From contig CM066322.1 of assembly GCA_033807775.1 (NCBI GenBank), forward strand, positions 15,179,001-15,243,000: DNA of 64,000 nucleotides, read 5' to 3'. Below the pieces are notes generated by a model. It did not search any database, was not told where the DNA came from, and saw nothing but the letters and a program-made list of their open reading frames with translations. This document shows positions 10,779-23,752 of this stretch, in pieces. Both the position numbers and the translations under genes were made by a program. This DNA is from Saussurea involucrata. Its lineage: Eukaryota; Streptophyta; Magnoliopsida; Asterales; Asteraceae. Within the stretch, counting starts at the first letter, position 1; each line of letters starts with the position of its first letter.

Positions 10779-12174
10779 AGTGTCAATGATAAGTGATGTG
10801 AGTAAAACGATTGACCTTGTTTGAGTGAGTAGCCTTCATTTGCGAGTAAAGTTTTATGCATGGTGTCCTAGTGAGTGTGCTACATGAGTTTTCATGATTT
10901 CAAAACAAATGCATAAATAACAATTTTAGTCGAGGCTGAGTTGCATGTACAAATGTGTATTTAAAGAAAGAGACAATTTCATTTTGATGCACAATGAAAT
11001 TTTGGGTTTAGCAATTTGCAAAATATTTCGTATTTTACATGAAAAGTTAATTGTAGAAAAGGTCAAGAAAACGTTGGCTAGCAAAACCTTTATAACCAAC
11101 AAGAGTATTAACTTGATGATATCATGTGAGAACCGATTAGCTTGCTTCGTGTTGGAAAATTCTTTTAAACTTTTTGTAGTATGAAAAGATTTTTCTTTAA
11201 TATATTACTGCCGTAACAACATCATTTTGGTTGAGAAATATTAAGTTTTACGGAAATTTGTATGCAAACGGTTCTCGAGATCGTTGTGTAGTACATTGGA
11301 GTTAGGAGAATGTTAGGGGTCATGTATACCCAAGTTGTTCCAAGTATTGTTCTTTAAAAAGAAAAATATGTGAAATGATTTATTTATCGCATTGTCATGC
11401 ATGAAGGCTATGAACTCACTAGGTCGTAGAATATTACACTATAAGCTGAGAAAGAACTCCGAGAGTGGAGAAGTGTTGAAAAAAAATCATGAGAGAATGT
11501 TTGTAGTTTAAGTATTTGTGTTCAAGAGGAGAGGTGAACAGTGGGAAAGTTGAAAGTGGACTTTAGTGTCGGTTGTAAGAAGTTCTATACCCTTGTTTGA
11601 TAACTAGAAATATAGTTGCCGAGGGACGGTTGTGTCCGAAGGAAGGACTAGTAGTCATCAAGGTGATGGAATTAGCAACTCGCTATGAGTAGTGTGGTGA
11701 GACAGAAAGGAAATATCCTCGACGTCAAATAAGAATTTATGGTGATCTTATGATATGTTAGAAGGATTAGGTTCAGTTAGGGACCCATGCTAAAGAATGG
11801 GTTAAGGAAGTATCGACATGTTGACTATTGACTTTGAAGTCGGCAGTTGTGTAAGGGGTATGAGGTCTTTTGCCTGTCACAGGGTACGTTCTAAGTGCGT
11901 CCCGCGTATGCCTGTGCGGGTAGGAACTGTTACATCTCATATTGGCTAGGAAGGGGTACGAAGTTCTCCTTATAAGGGTGGATGGATACCTTCCTTGCAA
12001 AACGTGTTTTGCCCGTCGCAGGGTGCCGGTATGCTTATGCAGAGGGTATGCCTGTGCGGCCAGAAACGAAACCGTGAGCGGTGCCGGTATGCTGATGCAG
12101 AAGGTATCCGTAAAGCGGACAATATCTTGTATGGTGGACTGGGGATATTATAGAATGGTATATATCTTGCAAAA

Positions 12175-12800
12175 CACCCAACGTTTGGGAATTTTGAGTG
12201 ATTGACGAATAAATCACGGGTGAAAGAGGTTTTGGTTAAATCATTGCATCAGTGAAAACTATGTGGTCAAAATACGCTTTTAGAGTTTATTGTGGTTGTG
12301 CAATAATTATGATGTGTAATGTGCTTAATGGCATTTTATTTAAAATAAGTGCTTGTTTAAGTATTGGTCTTACGTGTGAGGACCGTTTGATGATCTTGTA
12401 TTCTTAGTACCTTTGGTACTAATGAACTTTGATAAGATATAAATATATATATATATATTGTTGAGTATAAAAGAGTTGTACATACTTGTACATATAGATA
12501 CATATATGAATTGACTTCATTGGGAAAGTAGCAATGAAGGGGTCGTGAGATTATCATGCCTTGGAGCGTGTGTTGCATAATGTAAGTTAAATGTATTTAA
12601 ATTGCATGAGTTGATATTGATAAATGATCATTGGATCCTTTGAGCAGATGGCTCGGTTTTGGACTCGGTTGAGTCTTGAGGGTATTCGCCCGGTTTAATA
12701 AGCGACGTAGGCTTGGGGTTGAAATTACATGAATTATATTATAACTGAAGTTTACATGATGTGAATGCATTGGTTATTCTTTGAGGTCATGTATAAATGT
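12175..12800 (+). repeat. Family-B LTR-like segment inside the gypsy interior
   Basis: Similar, in the sense orientation, to the middle of the family-B LTR (for example the reverse complement of about 33590-34495). Shared landmarks include the segment reading GAGTCTTGAGGG near 12684 and the AGTACCTTTGGTACT block near 12410. This suggests the interior was assembled partly from another element's LTR. The rest of the interior (10780-12170 and 12800-14213) holds nothing I recognise. Confidence 0.6.
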
Positions 12801-14213
12801 TAAGTTTTGAATCGAAAGATTAAAAGTTAAAGGACCACCTTGTAGGGGTGTTAGAATAGTGAAAGACTATTGTTTTGGATGAGCGTTCTACTTACGATGT
12901 GGATGGTTTAAAAAGAATGAAGTATTAGGCGCAAATGAAGTGGGTGTATAGACTGTGTCGATCTGTGAGGGATTGTGCCCTGTTTATGTTATGGTTTGGA
13001 ATCGCAAGAGCTAGCAATAAACGAGTAAGTTTAAATTAATTAGATACTCGTGAGTTGTGGTTCAACTAAAGTTGGGGAGGAATATATTAGTGAAATAGAC
13101 TCGATAAATCATGCAGGAGAACATGGAAGTACGTTTGAATTGTGTACGAATGACCATGAGAGACCTGGTCTGTTGTGAGATGTTATGGGTGAAGAATGTA
13201 TGAATGAATAGTGGCATCAATTGCCAAGATAAATGTGTCAACTAGTAGGTAATGTGAAGTTAGAAAGAGGAAACATCTGATGGAAGTCTTTTCGGGGATT
13301 CCAGATGAAGAGTACTAGTTGTCAATAAAGTTGTTAGAGCATGTGGTTTGTAAGATGACGTAGTGATATGGCTAATATCGGAATAGAATGTCGGAAAAGT
13401 AGTGGGTGTTTATCCAAAGTGATTTTGGTTGTGTGAATTGCTAAGTAAGTTTATGATTTTGAATCATAGGAAGTTTAACAAAGATGAGGAGGGTGTTAGT
13501 CAAATTGTGGTGTAATAGATGCAAAATCCTTAAGGAATGAGAGTTGCTTCTTATGTGTGAAAGAATTGTCCGAGAAAGTATTAGTTGCAGATTAAAGAAT
13601 GTGTAGTAACTGTGGACGGTATGTCGTTTTAAGATAACTTAGTTGAATGCCTTAAGTTAGAATTTTGGTACAACTGTTTGGTTATGTATAGTAATGAGAA
13701 AATGTTATCGGTACGTGGAAAAGTTGGGAGAAAGAGACAAGTAATGATAGAAAGGTCGGACCTAAGAATGTAGTTATACTACAGGTGCAATTAAATTATC
13801 ACCCTTGATATACTACACTTTAGTGCTTGGTTGCAATGTGGTCGCATAGGGTGATAGTGGTGTGAGGATGTAATGATGATTTGCCGTAATTATCGAAGTA
13901 TTCAAAAGGGATTGAGTATATAAGACTAGAATTGAAAGGGATATATGACATGCTTTATATTGGTAGGATGTGATTCCATTTACTGAAGTAATAACGGGTG
14001 AGAAAAGTCGTTATGTCCAGGAACTGGAAGTGATTGTAGAAGAAATCTTTTGGGAAATTTCGGTCTGAGAATGTGGTTATAAGTACAATGGTTCTATATC
14101 ATTGAGATGTTAATGTGACTTTAGGATTAGAAAAGGATATGAAGATTACATATACTCTTTTTATTCCCTAGTTTTGATTTCGGGAACGAAATCATTTTCA
14201 AGTTGGGGAGTAT

Positions 14214-17200
14214 TGTAACATCCCAAATTTTATAAAAGATGATGTTTGGGTTTATTAAATAAACTGAGCATATTTATTTAATAAATTGTGATTGGTTATT
14301 TGGTAGATTAATTTTAGAGTTTAACCCTGAGTAAGTTTTATTATTTGTTTTGGTAAAATGATAAGTTAAGGGTAAACTTTAATTTTAATTTATAAGTGAA
14401 GGGGTAAGATTTGTCAATAGATGAAAGTTTGAGGTTGTTTTGAAATTGCTAGAGGTGAGGTGTCGAATTATCAGTAAAAGAAGGGATATATTGGATGAGG
14501 TGTCTTCATTATTAAATTGTGTGTGAATGCTCAGTTCATGAAAAGAGAGAAAAGAGAGTAAATGAGATATACTTTCTCATTTACTTATCATTTTATTATG
14601 TATGTGAAAAGTGAACAAATAGAGAGAGAGAGAGAGGAAGAACGTAAAAGAAGAAGAAGGAAACAAATTGCTGGTAGCTGGATTTTGAGAAGCAAAGCAG
14701 ATTAAATCAGAAGGTAACCCCCAGGAAGTTTTCGGAGCACCTTAATCCAAAAATACAATCAGAAACTATAACCGGACACTACCAAAACTACCGGGACTCA
14801 CTGCACCGGGACTCCACCGTACTAGGACTCCACAATACCGGGAATCGACAATACCGGGACTCTCCAGTACCGGGAGTCGACAATATCGGGACTCCATGGT
14901 ACCGGGACTTCTCAGTACCGGGAGTTAATCAATACCGGGAGTCGATATGACCGGGAGTCTACCGGGACTTCCCCAGGACTCTCAAGAACACAGTCGGCCG
15001 CTTTTCTAATCCAGAACCCAAATCAAATCTATACAGCTATGATTTAAACTTTCTAATCAGATAGAAACTGTCTATTGATGATTACAAACAAAAAACCTAA
15101 AGGGTACATACCTTAAAATCGACTCAAACCCGTTCAATCGATGCTCAAACCGAGCCTTTCCACTTCTGCTCCTTTTTCGCCTCACGAACACGCACACGCA
15201 CACTGTCTTTCTTTTTTTAGGTTTTTGAAAGGATAACTGAAGTGTGAGAGATATTTATATCTCCATTTACACTTTTGGCACAAACTACTCACTAATGACC
15301 AACCCACCCCAAATCTTATAACTTATCTCAAACTTCCCCTTAATATCAAAATCCCTTAGTTAAATAAATTTAACGGACTTACCCGGGGTATTACATATAT
15401 AGTTAAGGGTTTTCTGTAAGTTTAAAGTTTAAAATGGGTTTTGATGATTCTGAAATGTTTTGAGAAATTAAGTTTATTAATATGTTAGATTTGTGGTAAG
15501 GAACATATCTGCATATTTTGGAATTAAACAGCATAGAGTAATCTTTAAAATTCTGGGTTTTTGTTCGAATCAGAAGGTTGCGATAGCTATGAATGTAGAT
15601 GATATTCATAAGTGTCGCAACCCAAACAAACTCATTGAAATCGCAACAGTGTGTTGCGAGGGAAGTGGAAATCGCAGCAGAAAGTTGCGATGGGAGAAAG
15701 CCATCGCAACCATGGGTTGCGATGAGGCTTGGTTGCGAGGGGTTTAAGGTTGCGAGGGGTTTAAGGTTGCGAGGCATGATTTGAGGCATGATTGCGATAG
15801 ATGCCATGGGTTGCGATACAAGTTGGTATCGCAGTAGTGGCTTGCGATAGCCACTGTGTTTTGCAAAGAGATGCGGTTACTTGCGACAATACTATTTGGT
15901 TGTGATAGGTTAAGTTAGTTGGTCGCGATAGGAAATGTGATCTTAGGATTTTTAATATTTAATTATCCTAAACAAGTAGATTAATACCAGTACAACTGTG
16001 TATGGTATTTCAGATTTTGTGACGTCGGGGTGATTATCCTTACAACTTTGAGAAGTAGAGAAATTCAGATATTTCAGCCACCAGGTGAGTTCATTCTTAC
16101 CTTACCCTTTTTATAAAGTTTTAAATTATGGTAAGGTGTATTTTTATAAATGAATTATTTTGGGTGGATTTTGGAAGAAGAATTTTTATAAGGATTTTAT
16201 AAAATAAAGTCTGTTATTTCAAATTGATGGTTGTGTTTAAAATCATTAATGATATTGAAAAATGACTTACGACAAGAATATGTACGAGTTGTAATTATTG
16301 TATTTAATGGACAAGTGAATGACAACAATATTTATATCAAAGATCGTAAGTGATAATATGGATGGTTAGATTTCTATTATAAGGGATTGACATATTAAAT
16401 GCGATTTTGCTTATAATAAATGATATAAAGGATTTATAAAGGAGATTCGCTTATACGATTGCTATAAGGAATCTATGTGAGGTGAATGTGATTTGCTCAT
16501 ACGGTTGCTATGAGAAATCTAGGTAAAGGAGATTTGCTCATACGGTTGCTATGCGAAATCTAGGTAAAGAAGATTTGCTTATACGGTTGCTATGAGAAAT
16601 CTGTGAGGTATAAATATAATTCGCTTATACGGTTGCTATGAGGAATTTATATTTGAATAAATACCTGTATGTTTAGGTAATATGGATCCATAGGCCTAGT
16701 GTTTTGGAGATCGTGGAATAGACGTAGATTTATTCGGAATTCCCGATTTCTTAGGAAAAGAAGAGATTGGCATGTGTATATTGTAATCTCTATTTCCTTT
16801 CCAAGAAATGGGCATGTGTATATTGCGATTTCTTGGATATGAGAATTAATCTAGAAATGGGCATGTGTATATTGCGATTTCTTAGATAAGAGCATTAATC
16901 TAGAATCAGTGAAGATTCGTAGTGCGGCTCTGGGAAAATGATACGAGAAGAAATGGCCATGTGTATATTGCGATTTCTTACTTTGGAACATGATTCAATG
17001 ACTAAGTTGGTATCAGTCATATTCATGGAATTGAGTATAACCTTGTCAACGAAAGATGGTTATACGTGTGGTAAGAAAAAGGGTAACCAGGTTTGTTATA
17101 ACTTGTTTACATTAATTATATAAATATTATTTTGAAACTGAATGTTCTCACTAGGCATTAGCCTAATCGTTTCAAATGATATTTTCTTACCAGGTACTAG

Positions 17201-17465
17201 CTCGGGAAAAATAAAGGGATGTGGGACGAGAGCTTTTGGAATTAGCGGAGAAATTAATTAATGTTGAGGTTTTGATAGATTGCTTAGATAATCTAGTTAA
17301 TCTAATTATAGTGACATGATTAGATTAATAGATTATTTGAAGAATTCTATGTTTGTAAATAGGAACCTCATAGTTATTTCTCCACTTATTTAAAGCTTAG
17401 AGAGTTTATGTTTAAATCTTGTTGTAATTTGAGGTTTAAATTAGCCCTGATTTTAGGGTGTTACA
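14214..17465 (+). repeat. 3' LTR of the 7516-17465 gypsy element
   Basis: Same termini as the 5' LTR (TGTAACATCCC...GTGTTACA). It differs by a much shorter microsatellite, a foreign LTR fragment replacing a short stretch near 14720, and an extra 18-bp copy of a GGTTGCGAGGGG-bearing unit near 15741-15775. Confidence 0.9.
14720..15395 (-). mobile_element. Fragment of another gypsy LTR
   Basis: Read on the minus strand it begins TGTAATACCCC at 15395, has a TATA-like ATATAAATA near 15253 and a donor-like AAG|GTATGT near 15111-15117, then a cluster of AGTCCCGGTA words (14757-14995). The other end is not a recognisable LTR terminus, and about 20 bp of the host LTR is missing at the junction, so it is a truncated insertion or a repair patch. 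Confidence 0.6.
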
Positions 17466-18095
17466 CTAATCGCATAAAATGCACCTTATTTGGATCAATG
17501 ACCAATTTTATATGAATTTTACAAAAACGGTGCGCAAAACCCGTTTTAACAGGACCAGTTTTGGAAATACACTATTTCGAGCCCCTTAAAGTCACAATTA
17601 GATCTCGTTGTAAACTAGAAAGTTGTTCTAGACTCAAAGATCTTTCCATCGATATATTATACACCTCAATCAGACCAATGAGTGATTTTATATGGATTTT
17701 TCAACAAACAGAACTTTATGCTTAGATCTAAGTCTGAAACCCGATGAACCCGACCCGATGAACCCGAAACCCGATTAGACCCGAAGTCCGAAACCCGAAC
17801 TTTACTTAGGACAAAACAGGCCCCGAAACCCGATCGGGTTGGGGGGTTTTCGGCCCGACCCGACCCGACCGGACCGATGCTCACCCCTAATTAAACAGGG
17901 GCAGGCTCGTCTTTTTTTCAGCTGAATGTGGACAACACCTATTTTTCATCTGTGCGAATAAGCTGATATCTGTGCGAATAAGCCACAAGTAAACATCACA
18001 TTTTGGATGTGCGAATAAGCTCTTTACCCCATGAATCCCATTAAGTCCCAAGTGAACACCCCCTTATTGTGGCACCGATTAAGCCACAATCGAAT

Positions 18096-20424
18096 GGCAA
18101 ATGCTTTGCATCGACGTCATGTTCACCACACAATTTCAGCATATCATACTTTGCACATCACGACAAAATCACAAATGTACATATCAAGTTAAACATCATT
18201 GAATGTCCGTACGTAAAATTTCAACTTTAATCATTCACAAATAGAATTAACTCATTAGTCTCTTATATAATGTGTATCCTAGCAAAAAATATATTCTTAA
18301 AATATTGCACTGCTACAACAGAAACAAATGGCCTAGATGCTAAATCAGATGGTCAAATGATTGAATCCATACATTAATCTTTTAAAACAAAATCCTCTGG
18401 TGGAAAATAATCAGATTACCGAACAGATAAAAAGTTCCATTTTTAGGGAGTAGGAGAAAGATTTTCCATGTTGACAGTTGCATACTTTCTCAGTATGTTC
18501 CAATTTTTCTGTAATTCTAGAATTTGTTATTGATTCAAAAGAAATGCAGACTACTGAACAGTCATACACAAAAAAATAACCTAAATTCTAAATCAGATAT
18601 TTAGATTAATAAAACCATCGACCATGTCTAGTTCTTTCACCTCACTCTTGCCCGTTCACTCATGTCAAGTCACACTTGAATACCAAACGCACTTAACAGG
18701 TGTCACTCGAAGGTCTATTTTTTGTTGTCATGTTTGTAGTAGAGTCATACGTGTATTGCACCATTCTCTTTTTTGTTCTTAGCATTCCTAATTTTTGTTG
18801 GTAGTTTCTCTCTTGTTTGCAAGCTAAATGTTTCATTTTTCCATCAAATATAAAGTTTCGTGATGTTACATAATCTTTATAAGCTGATAATGAATTGAGA
18901 CATTAAAATCATGTTTATAGTACACATTGTACATTTCAAATGCTTATAAATTGTTATTGCATGGCATTTTGATTGAGCAATCTATGAATAATGCTTGTAA
19001 AAACTTGATGGTACCGAAGTCCATTGTTACTTTTCACACTTGTCAAGTCACTCAAGGACTTGTTAGACATTAATGAGAGAGTAGATTATAAAAGCAAATT
19101 ATGTAAACATAGTAAATTAAATAAGAACTGAAATGAAGAACCAAAACTCTTATCTCTGCTAAATGAAGAGTTTGGGTATCCTCACCCTCCAATAGCAAAT
19201 TAACGGATAATTTGATGAAATTAAGTACACTAAATGACTGTTAATTCATCGGAACAAACAAAAAACACCTAACTCATACATTGATTAAACTCATAAAACC
19301 TAATTCATGATCATATAACTAAAAACAAATAATCAAATGAATTGAAATTACCTGAAATTCAAGGCTAAAAGGAAGTCGTACCTGAGCCTGAGCAGATAGA
19401 TAGTTGGAGGCTAAAGAACTTAAATGTAGAAGATCGATGGTGGTTAATACGTAAATGCAGCAGGCCGAGAGTACCCCTATGCCGAACCCCTCGATCAATA
19501 GGACAAATACTAAACTTGCACTTGCTTGTGAATTCGTAAACGACTTTGATTTACATGGCAACCAAATATGAAAAATAATGTGATAGCTATTTACAACTGA
19601 AATGAATTAAAGTTGAGAAAAATTATGTTAATAAAAAATCAATAATATACCAAATGGTTATACCTCTGGATATTGTATCCCTCACTTGAGTTTGGGCATC
19701 ATCATCAAGCAGCGTCATATCATATCAGGGCATCATCATTAATTAAGAATAGGTCTTAAAACAACAACAACAAAAAACAAAAAAACAGATGTAGAGAAAT
19801 CAACTTAACGAAATTAAACCCAACAACGTAATCATCATTAAGATATTTGCAATGAAAAATATGTGAAAGAAACATGGAGAAACTGAATTTTGACAGAAAA
19901 GTGGAAAAAAAGCAGGCCTGAAAGAGCTTCAAAATTAAGAAAACACCTCTTTTGCTTTACACGTAAAGAGGCTTTATGAAGGAACTTGCAGAACCTGCTG
20001 ATCAGATTATTCTTAGAGACACCTTCATACCAATCAAATATATTGTTTAAGAAATTGTAGGAGTAGATAACCCCCATAGAATGTGACACTAAACATTAAA
20101 ATCAAGTTCAACCTTATCCTAATCATCTTCAAGCACATACCTTTCCCGATGAGTTCAAGTTACTCACCTCAGAAAAGCAATGTAGAGAAGAGATGAAAAA
20201 TACTCGACGAACATTGTAAACCAAACAAAATGGGAGAAATATGACGAACACACTTCCACGTTGTGGAGTTAAACACGAAAAGGAGATCTCTGTATTATCA
20301 TTTTCCACATGTTAACAATTCAAATAAACCCTTAGTAATCTCAATTACTGTTGTAGATAAACCTTTAGTAATCTCAATGACTTTTGTAGATCCTTAAAGT
20401 TTTGAGAAAAAATCGATGAACACA
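18096..20424. other. No supported gene; possible eroded minus-strand transcript
   Basis: AT-rich, non-repetitive sequence. On the minus strand several donor-like sites follow short open stretches (for example TCAG|GTACGA near 19379, TTTCAG|GTAATT near 19350, AAAG|GTATGT near 20145), but no conserved protein is readable. It could be introns or an untranslated transcript of the possible unit starting near 36.28 kb. Confidence 0.3.
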
Positions 20425-20512
20425 TTAATTGTAACACCCTCAAAATTGGAACGAGCAACTAACTTTAATTTCGATAAAATAACTAAAAGAGGATAAAATC
20501 ATTACTACATAT

Positions 20513-21406
20513 TGTTGGGTCACCAAGATTTGAAATTGACTCACCGATGTTTTCCCTATATCTTACTTAGAATATTTTAGCATGGTTCTTTAAAATGACT
20601 TGTACAAAATAGCAAATGTTCGGTGAAGTCGAAGATCAACCGAAACCAAGCTTGAAGACATTCTCATTGTGGAAGTAAGAATTGTCTTCTCAACAATCAA
20701 ACAAGTCATGGTCCACCAATGGTGTTCCCACACATCGGTGGACACTCTCCCCGCCGACTCTCCTCACGTCGACCGAAAGCATCCCACCGATGAGGATGCT
20801 CAAAATCGGTGGGATCTATGTTTTTCTCTCTAATTGGTTTTCTTTGAAGAAAGGTACAAGATCCAAGTATTTTATATCGGTGGAACATCATCGGTAAAAT
20901 TGTCTTGGAAAACACATCAAGAAGATCTTCCAGTTTTGGTAAAAATCCAGTTGTTGGTAAAAGTGTCCTCTTGGCGCTTTATCCACTTTTAGATAACGTC
21001 TAAATCAGCGTGGGCATTATTCCTGGTTCCAAGGAAAAAGGTGATATGGAAATATCAACTTTTCATAGTACTACACCTTCTATCCAATCTCCTTATGACA
21101 AGTGTCCTGAGCATTTAATGCTCATCTCACTATAAAAGGTGGTAGAAGCTCCCATGCAAACTATGCTTTCTGGAAATCTCTCTCAGTGCAAGAATTCTCC
21201 ATATTGCTTAAGAACTTTATAGCTTTGTTCTGAGTGTTCTAAGTTGTTTTGTTTAGTATACTTTGTGAAAGATTATTAGAATAGTTTATCTGTTCTTTTC
21301 CGCAACAGTCTTTAGTTTCTATGTGTAATTCTTGTTGAAAGTTTTTCAATAATAGAATTTAAATTGTGAAAATTTTGAGTATTGCATTCAACCCCCCCCC
21401 CCCCCC
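20513..21406 (+). repeat. 5' LTR of the Copia element, 3' end deleted
   Basis: Begins TGTTGGGTC. A TATA box TATAAAAG lies at 21131-21138. The LTR runs to a tract of about 15-16 C and then jumps straight into gag. The 3' LTR has about 36 more bases after the C tract, ending GACTAACA. The expected PBS and first part of gag are missing too. Confidence 0.85.
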
Positions 21407-23747
21407 TAACAACTTTTCTCTTTGGAAAAGTCGTATGATGCTATTCATGGAAGGAGTGGATACTGATGAAGCCGCTGATAAGGAGGACTCTAGTGACTCC
21501 GATGATTCTGAGCCTTCTTACAAAGAGAAAGCCAAAGGTACTGGTCGTTATATCCTCAAAAATCCTAAGAAATATACTGATGAGGAAAAATGTTTGGTTT
21601 CTCTTGATTCTAAGCTAAAAGCAATCATTGCACTCTCACTTCCTGATGAGGTCTATCACTCTCTGGTTAACTTTGAAACTGCTAAAGAGATGTGGACTAC
21701 ACTATGTGTACTGTACGAAGGTACAGAGGAAGTGAAGAAAAGCAAAAAGATCTCTCTCATCAGAAAGTATGAGCTCTTCACTCATGAAAAAGGTGAAACC
21801 CTGCCTAGCTACTATAATCGTTTTAACTCTCTTCTGAATGATCTGAAGTTACTAGGCAGAGTCTATGATAATGAGGAAGTTCTAAACAAGTTCATGGATT
21901 GTCTCCCTGAATTTTGGGAGAACATGTGCACTTGTATCAAAACTTCCAAGAACCTTGAGTACATGCCTTTAACTGTCTTATATGGAACTCTCTTCAACTT
22001 TGAACAAACCAAGTTACAAAAGAAATCTTTCATTAAAGAGATAAAGGGCTCTTCTATAGCCCTTGTCAGTGAAAATTCCAAGAAACCTCAAAGTGTTCCA
22101 CGTATCACCTATCCTTCATCAGACTCTGACAATGAAAGTCATAACAACTCTTCGGAGGCATATCTAAGTGATGCCGATGATGAAGGTGAAGAAATATCTG
22201 TTAAGCAGATGTCTGATGAGCTAGCCATGATGGCTGGTTTCAAAAACAAATCTCGTTTTTCTAACAAATCCAAATCTTTCAGAAAACTCTTCTCTTCTGC
22301 AAAAACTTCCTCGTCTGACAATACAAATGAGGAATGTTTTAATTGTGGAAAGAAAGGATTCGCATATGAGTGTAGAAGTAAGCGTGTGATGAAATCTAGG
22401 AATTCATCTTCTGACAGGTTTCCCTCCAAGTATGAAAAACCCAAAAATAACACTTTCAAATCAAACCTTGCCAAGAAAGATACTCAATCTTCTTCCCAAG
22501 ATCATCAAGAAAGGGCTGAGAAGTACAAAGCCAAGTACAAGAAAGAAAATGAGAGAAATGAGGGTCTCCTTAGAAAAGGAAAGGGCCTCATGGCCGAAAT
22601 ACATGATTGGGAAGAAGAAACCTTTGATAGTGACAACAACTCTCCCAACATGTGCTTTATGGCCATCTCAGAAGATATGGAAGATTCTAAAAAAGCTACA
22701 TCTCCAATGGCTCTGGTGTCAACTGGGTGCTCGACATCATACTCTCAGGTACATCCCTTTAATGATATGACTGATAGTGAAAAGATTGATGCTTATGAAT
22801 CTTTAACTAAAGACTTTTATACTGTCAAGGATAGCAAGAAAAGAAAATATGTTCAAGTTAAAAACCTCACTTCTCAACTTGAAATTTGTATGTCTAAACT
22901 TGAAAAGTTTGAGGAAATCAAAGCTGAGCTTGGGGATCTTAAAACCATAAATCACATGATTTCAAAAGAGAAAAACAAGCTTTTCAAGAAACTTAAAAGA
23001 GAACAAGAGGTTGTTAGAAAATGGACAAGTTCTTCAAAAAATCTTGAGCAAATCTTTCAAGACCAAATCGGTGGTAATAATAAATTTGGTTTAGGATTTA
23101 GAAAAACCATTCCTGACACCTCTTCTCAAGCTCTTGTTTCTACCTCAAGTGTTTGGGATGATGTCTCAGAGTCAAGCTCTTGTGACTCTATTTCTTTAAA
23201 CTCTTTAGATCTAGGTGAAGCTTTAAAGTTTGGAATGTTTATAAAAGCTAAAGAATCTTCGTCTGTTCAAACCATGGAAAAAGAGGATTCCAATGATGTT
23301 TCAAAACCCATCCATGATCTTTTAAAAGATTTAAACATTGATGAAGCCTCTTCTTCTAACTCTTCAAAAGCTAAGATTTTCAAAAGAGCTAATGATATCG
23401 ATTTTCCTTTAAAAAGAAAATCCTCAGATCTTGGGAAAGAACATTTCAAAAACACTTCAAGAAATCTTTCCAAATTTGCTTCCACCTCTGGTAATGGGAT
23501 TTTAAGTTTTCCTCCTCTCATCTTACCCTTTGGTCCAAAAGCTATTCAAGTTAATGTCATAGGAAAAGGAAAAGAGAAATTGCAAAAACCTAAAAGGACT
23601 TTTATCTACAGAAAGTGTTATAACTGTGGTGACACTTTTCATCTTGCTAAGGATTGTCCAAAGGAAAGAATGGACAGAACCAAACTTAAGGACTTTTCCT
23701 CTTCTAACCCCAAAGGACCCACCACCAAATGGGTACCTAAGAACTAA
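21366..23747 (+). CDS. Copia gag polyprotein (LTR-fused, 5'-deleted)
   Basis: An uninterrupted 793-codon frame. The first codons (21366 to about 21406) lie in the LTR, so the natural N-terminus has been replaced by an LTR-encoded stretch including a short proline run from the C tract. The capsid-like UBN2 region spans roughly residues 15-225 (FSLWKSRM near its start). A first zinc knuckle near residue 324 reads CFNCGKKGFAYEC and lacks its histidine, apparently through loss of one codon. A second near residue 751 (CYNCGDTFHLAKDC) is a complete CCHC. The long region between them is rich in Ser, Lys and Glu and partly coiled-coil-like. In a working element this protein forms cytoplasmic particles and packages the RNA. 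Whether the fused start is used is unknown. Confidence 0.8.
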   Translation: MKILSIAFNPPPPPNNFSLWKSRMMLFMEGVDTDEAADKEDSSDSDDSEPSYKEKAKGTGRYILKNPKKYTDEEKCLVSLDSKLKAIIALSLPDEVYHSLVNFETAKEMWTTLCVLYEGTEEVKKSKKISLIRKYELFTHEKGETLPSYYNRFNSLLNDLKLLGRVYDNEEVLNKFMDCLPEFWENMCTCIKTSKNLEYMPLTVLYGTLFNFEQTKLQKKSFIKEIKGSSIALVSENSKKPQSVPRITYPSSDSDNESHNNSSEAYLSDADDEGEEISVKQMSDELAMMAGFKNKSRFSNKSKSFRKLFSSAKTSSSDNTNEECFNCGKKGFAYECRSKRVMKSRNSSSDRFPSKYEKPKNNTFKSNLAKKDTQSSSQDHQERAEKYKAKYKKENERNEGLLRKGKGLMAEIHDWEEETFDSDNNSPNMCFMAISEDMEDSKKATSPMALVSTGCSTSYSQVHPFNDMTDSEKIDAYESLTKDFYTVKDSKKRKYVQVKNLTSQLEICMSKLEKFEEIKAELGDLKTINHMISKEKNKLFKKLKREQEVVRKWTSSSKNLEQIFQDQIGGNNKFGLGFRKTIPDTSSQALVSTSSVWDDVSESSSCDSISLNSLDLGEALKFGMFIKAKESSSVQTMEKEDSNDVSKPIHDLLKDLNIDEASSSNSSKAKIFKRANDIDFPLKRKSSDLGKEHFKNTSRNLSKFASTSGNGILSFPPLILPFGPKAIQVNVIGKGKEKLQKPKRTFIYRKCYNCGDTFHLAKDCPKERMDRTKLKDFSSSNPKGPTTKWVPKN

Positions 23748-23752
23748 TTTGT

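Noticed and set aside
21407..21411. CTAACA after the C tract, considered as the true 5' LTR end
   Set aside because: It lies in the gag reading frame (NNFSLWK) and no PBS follows; the match to the 3' LTR terminus is short and coincidental.
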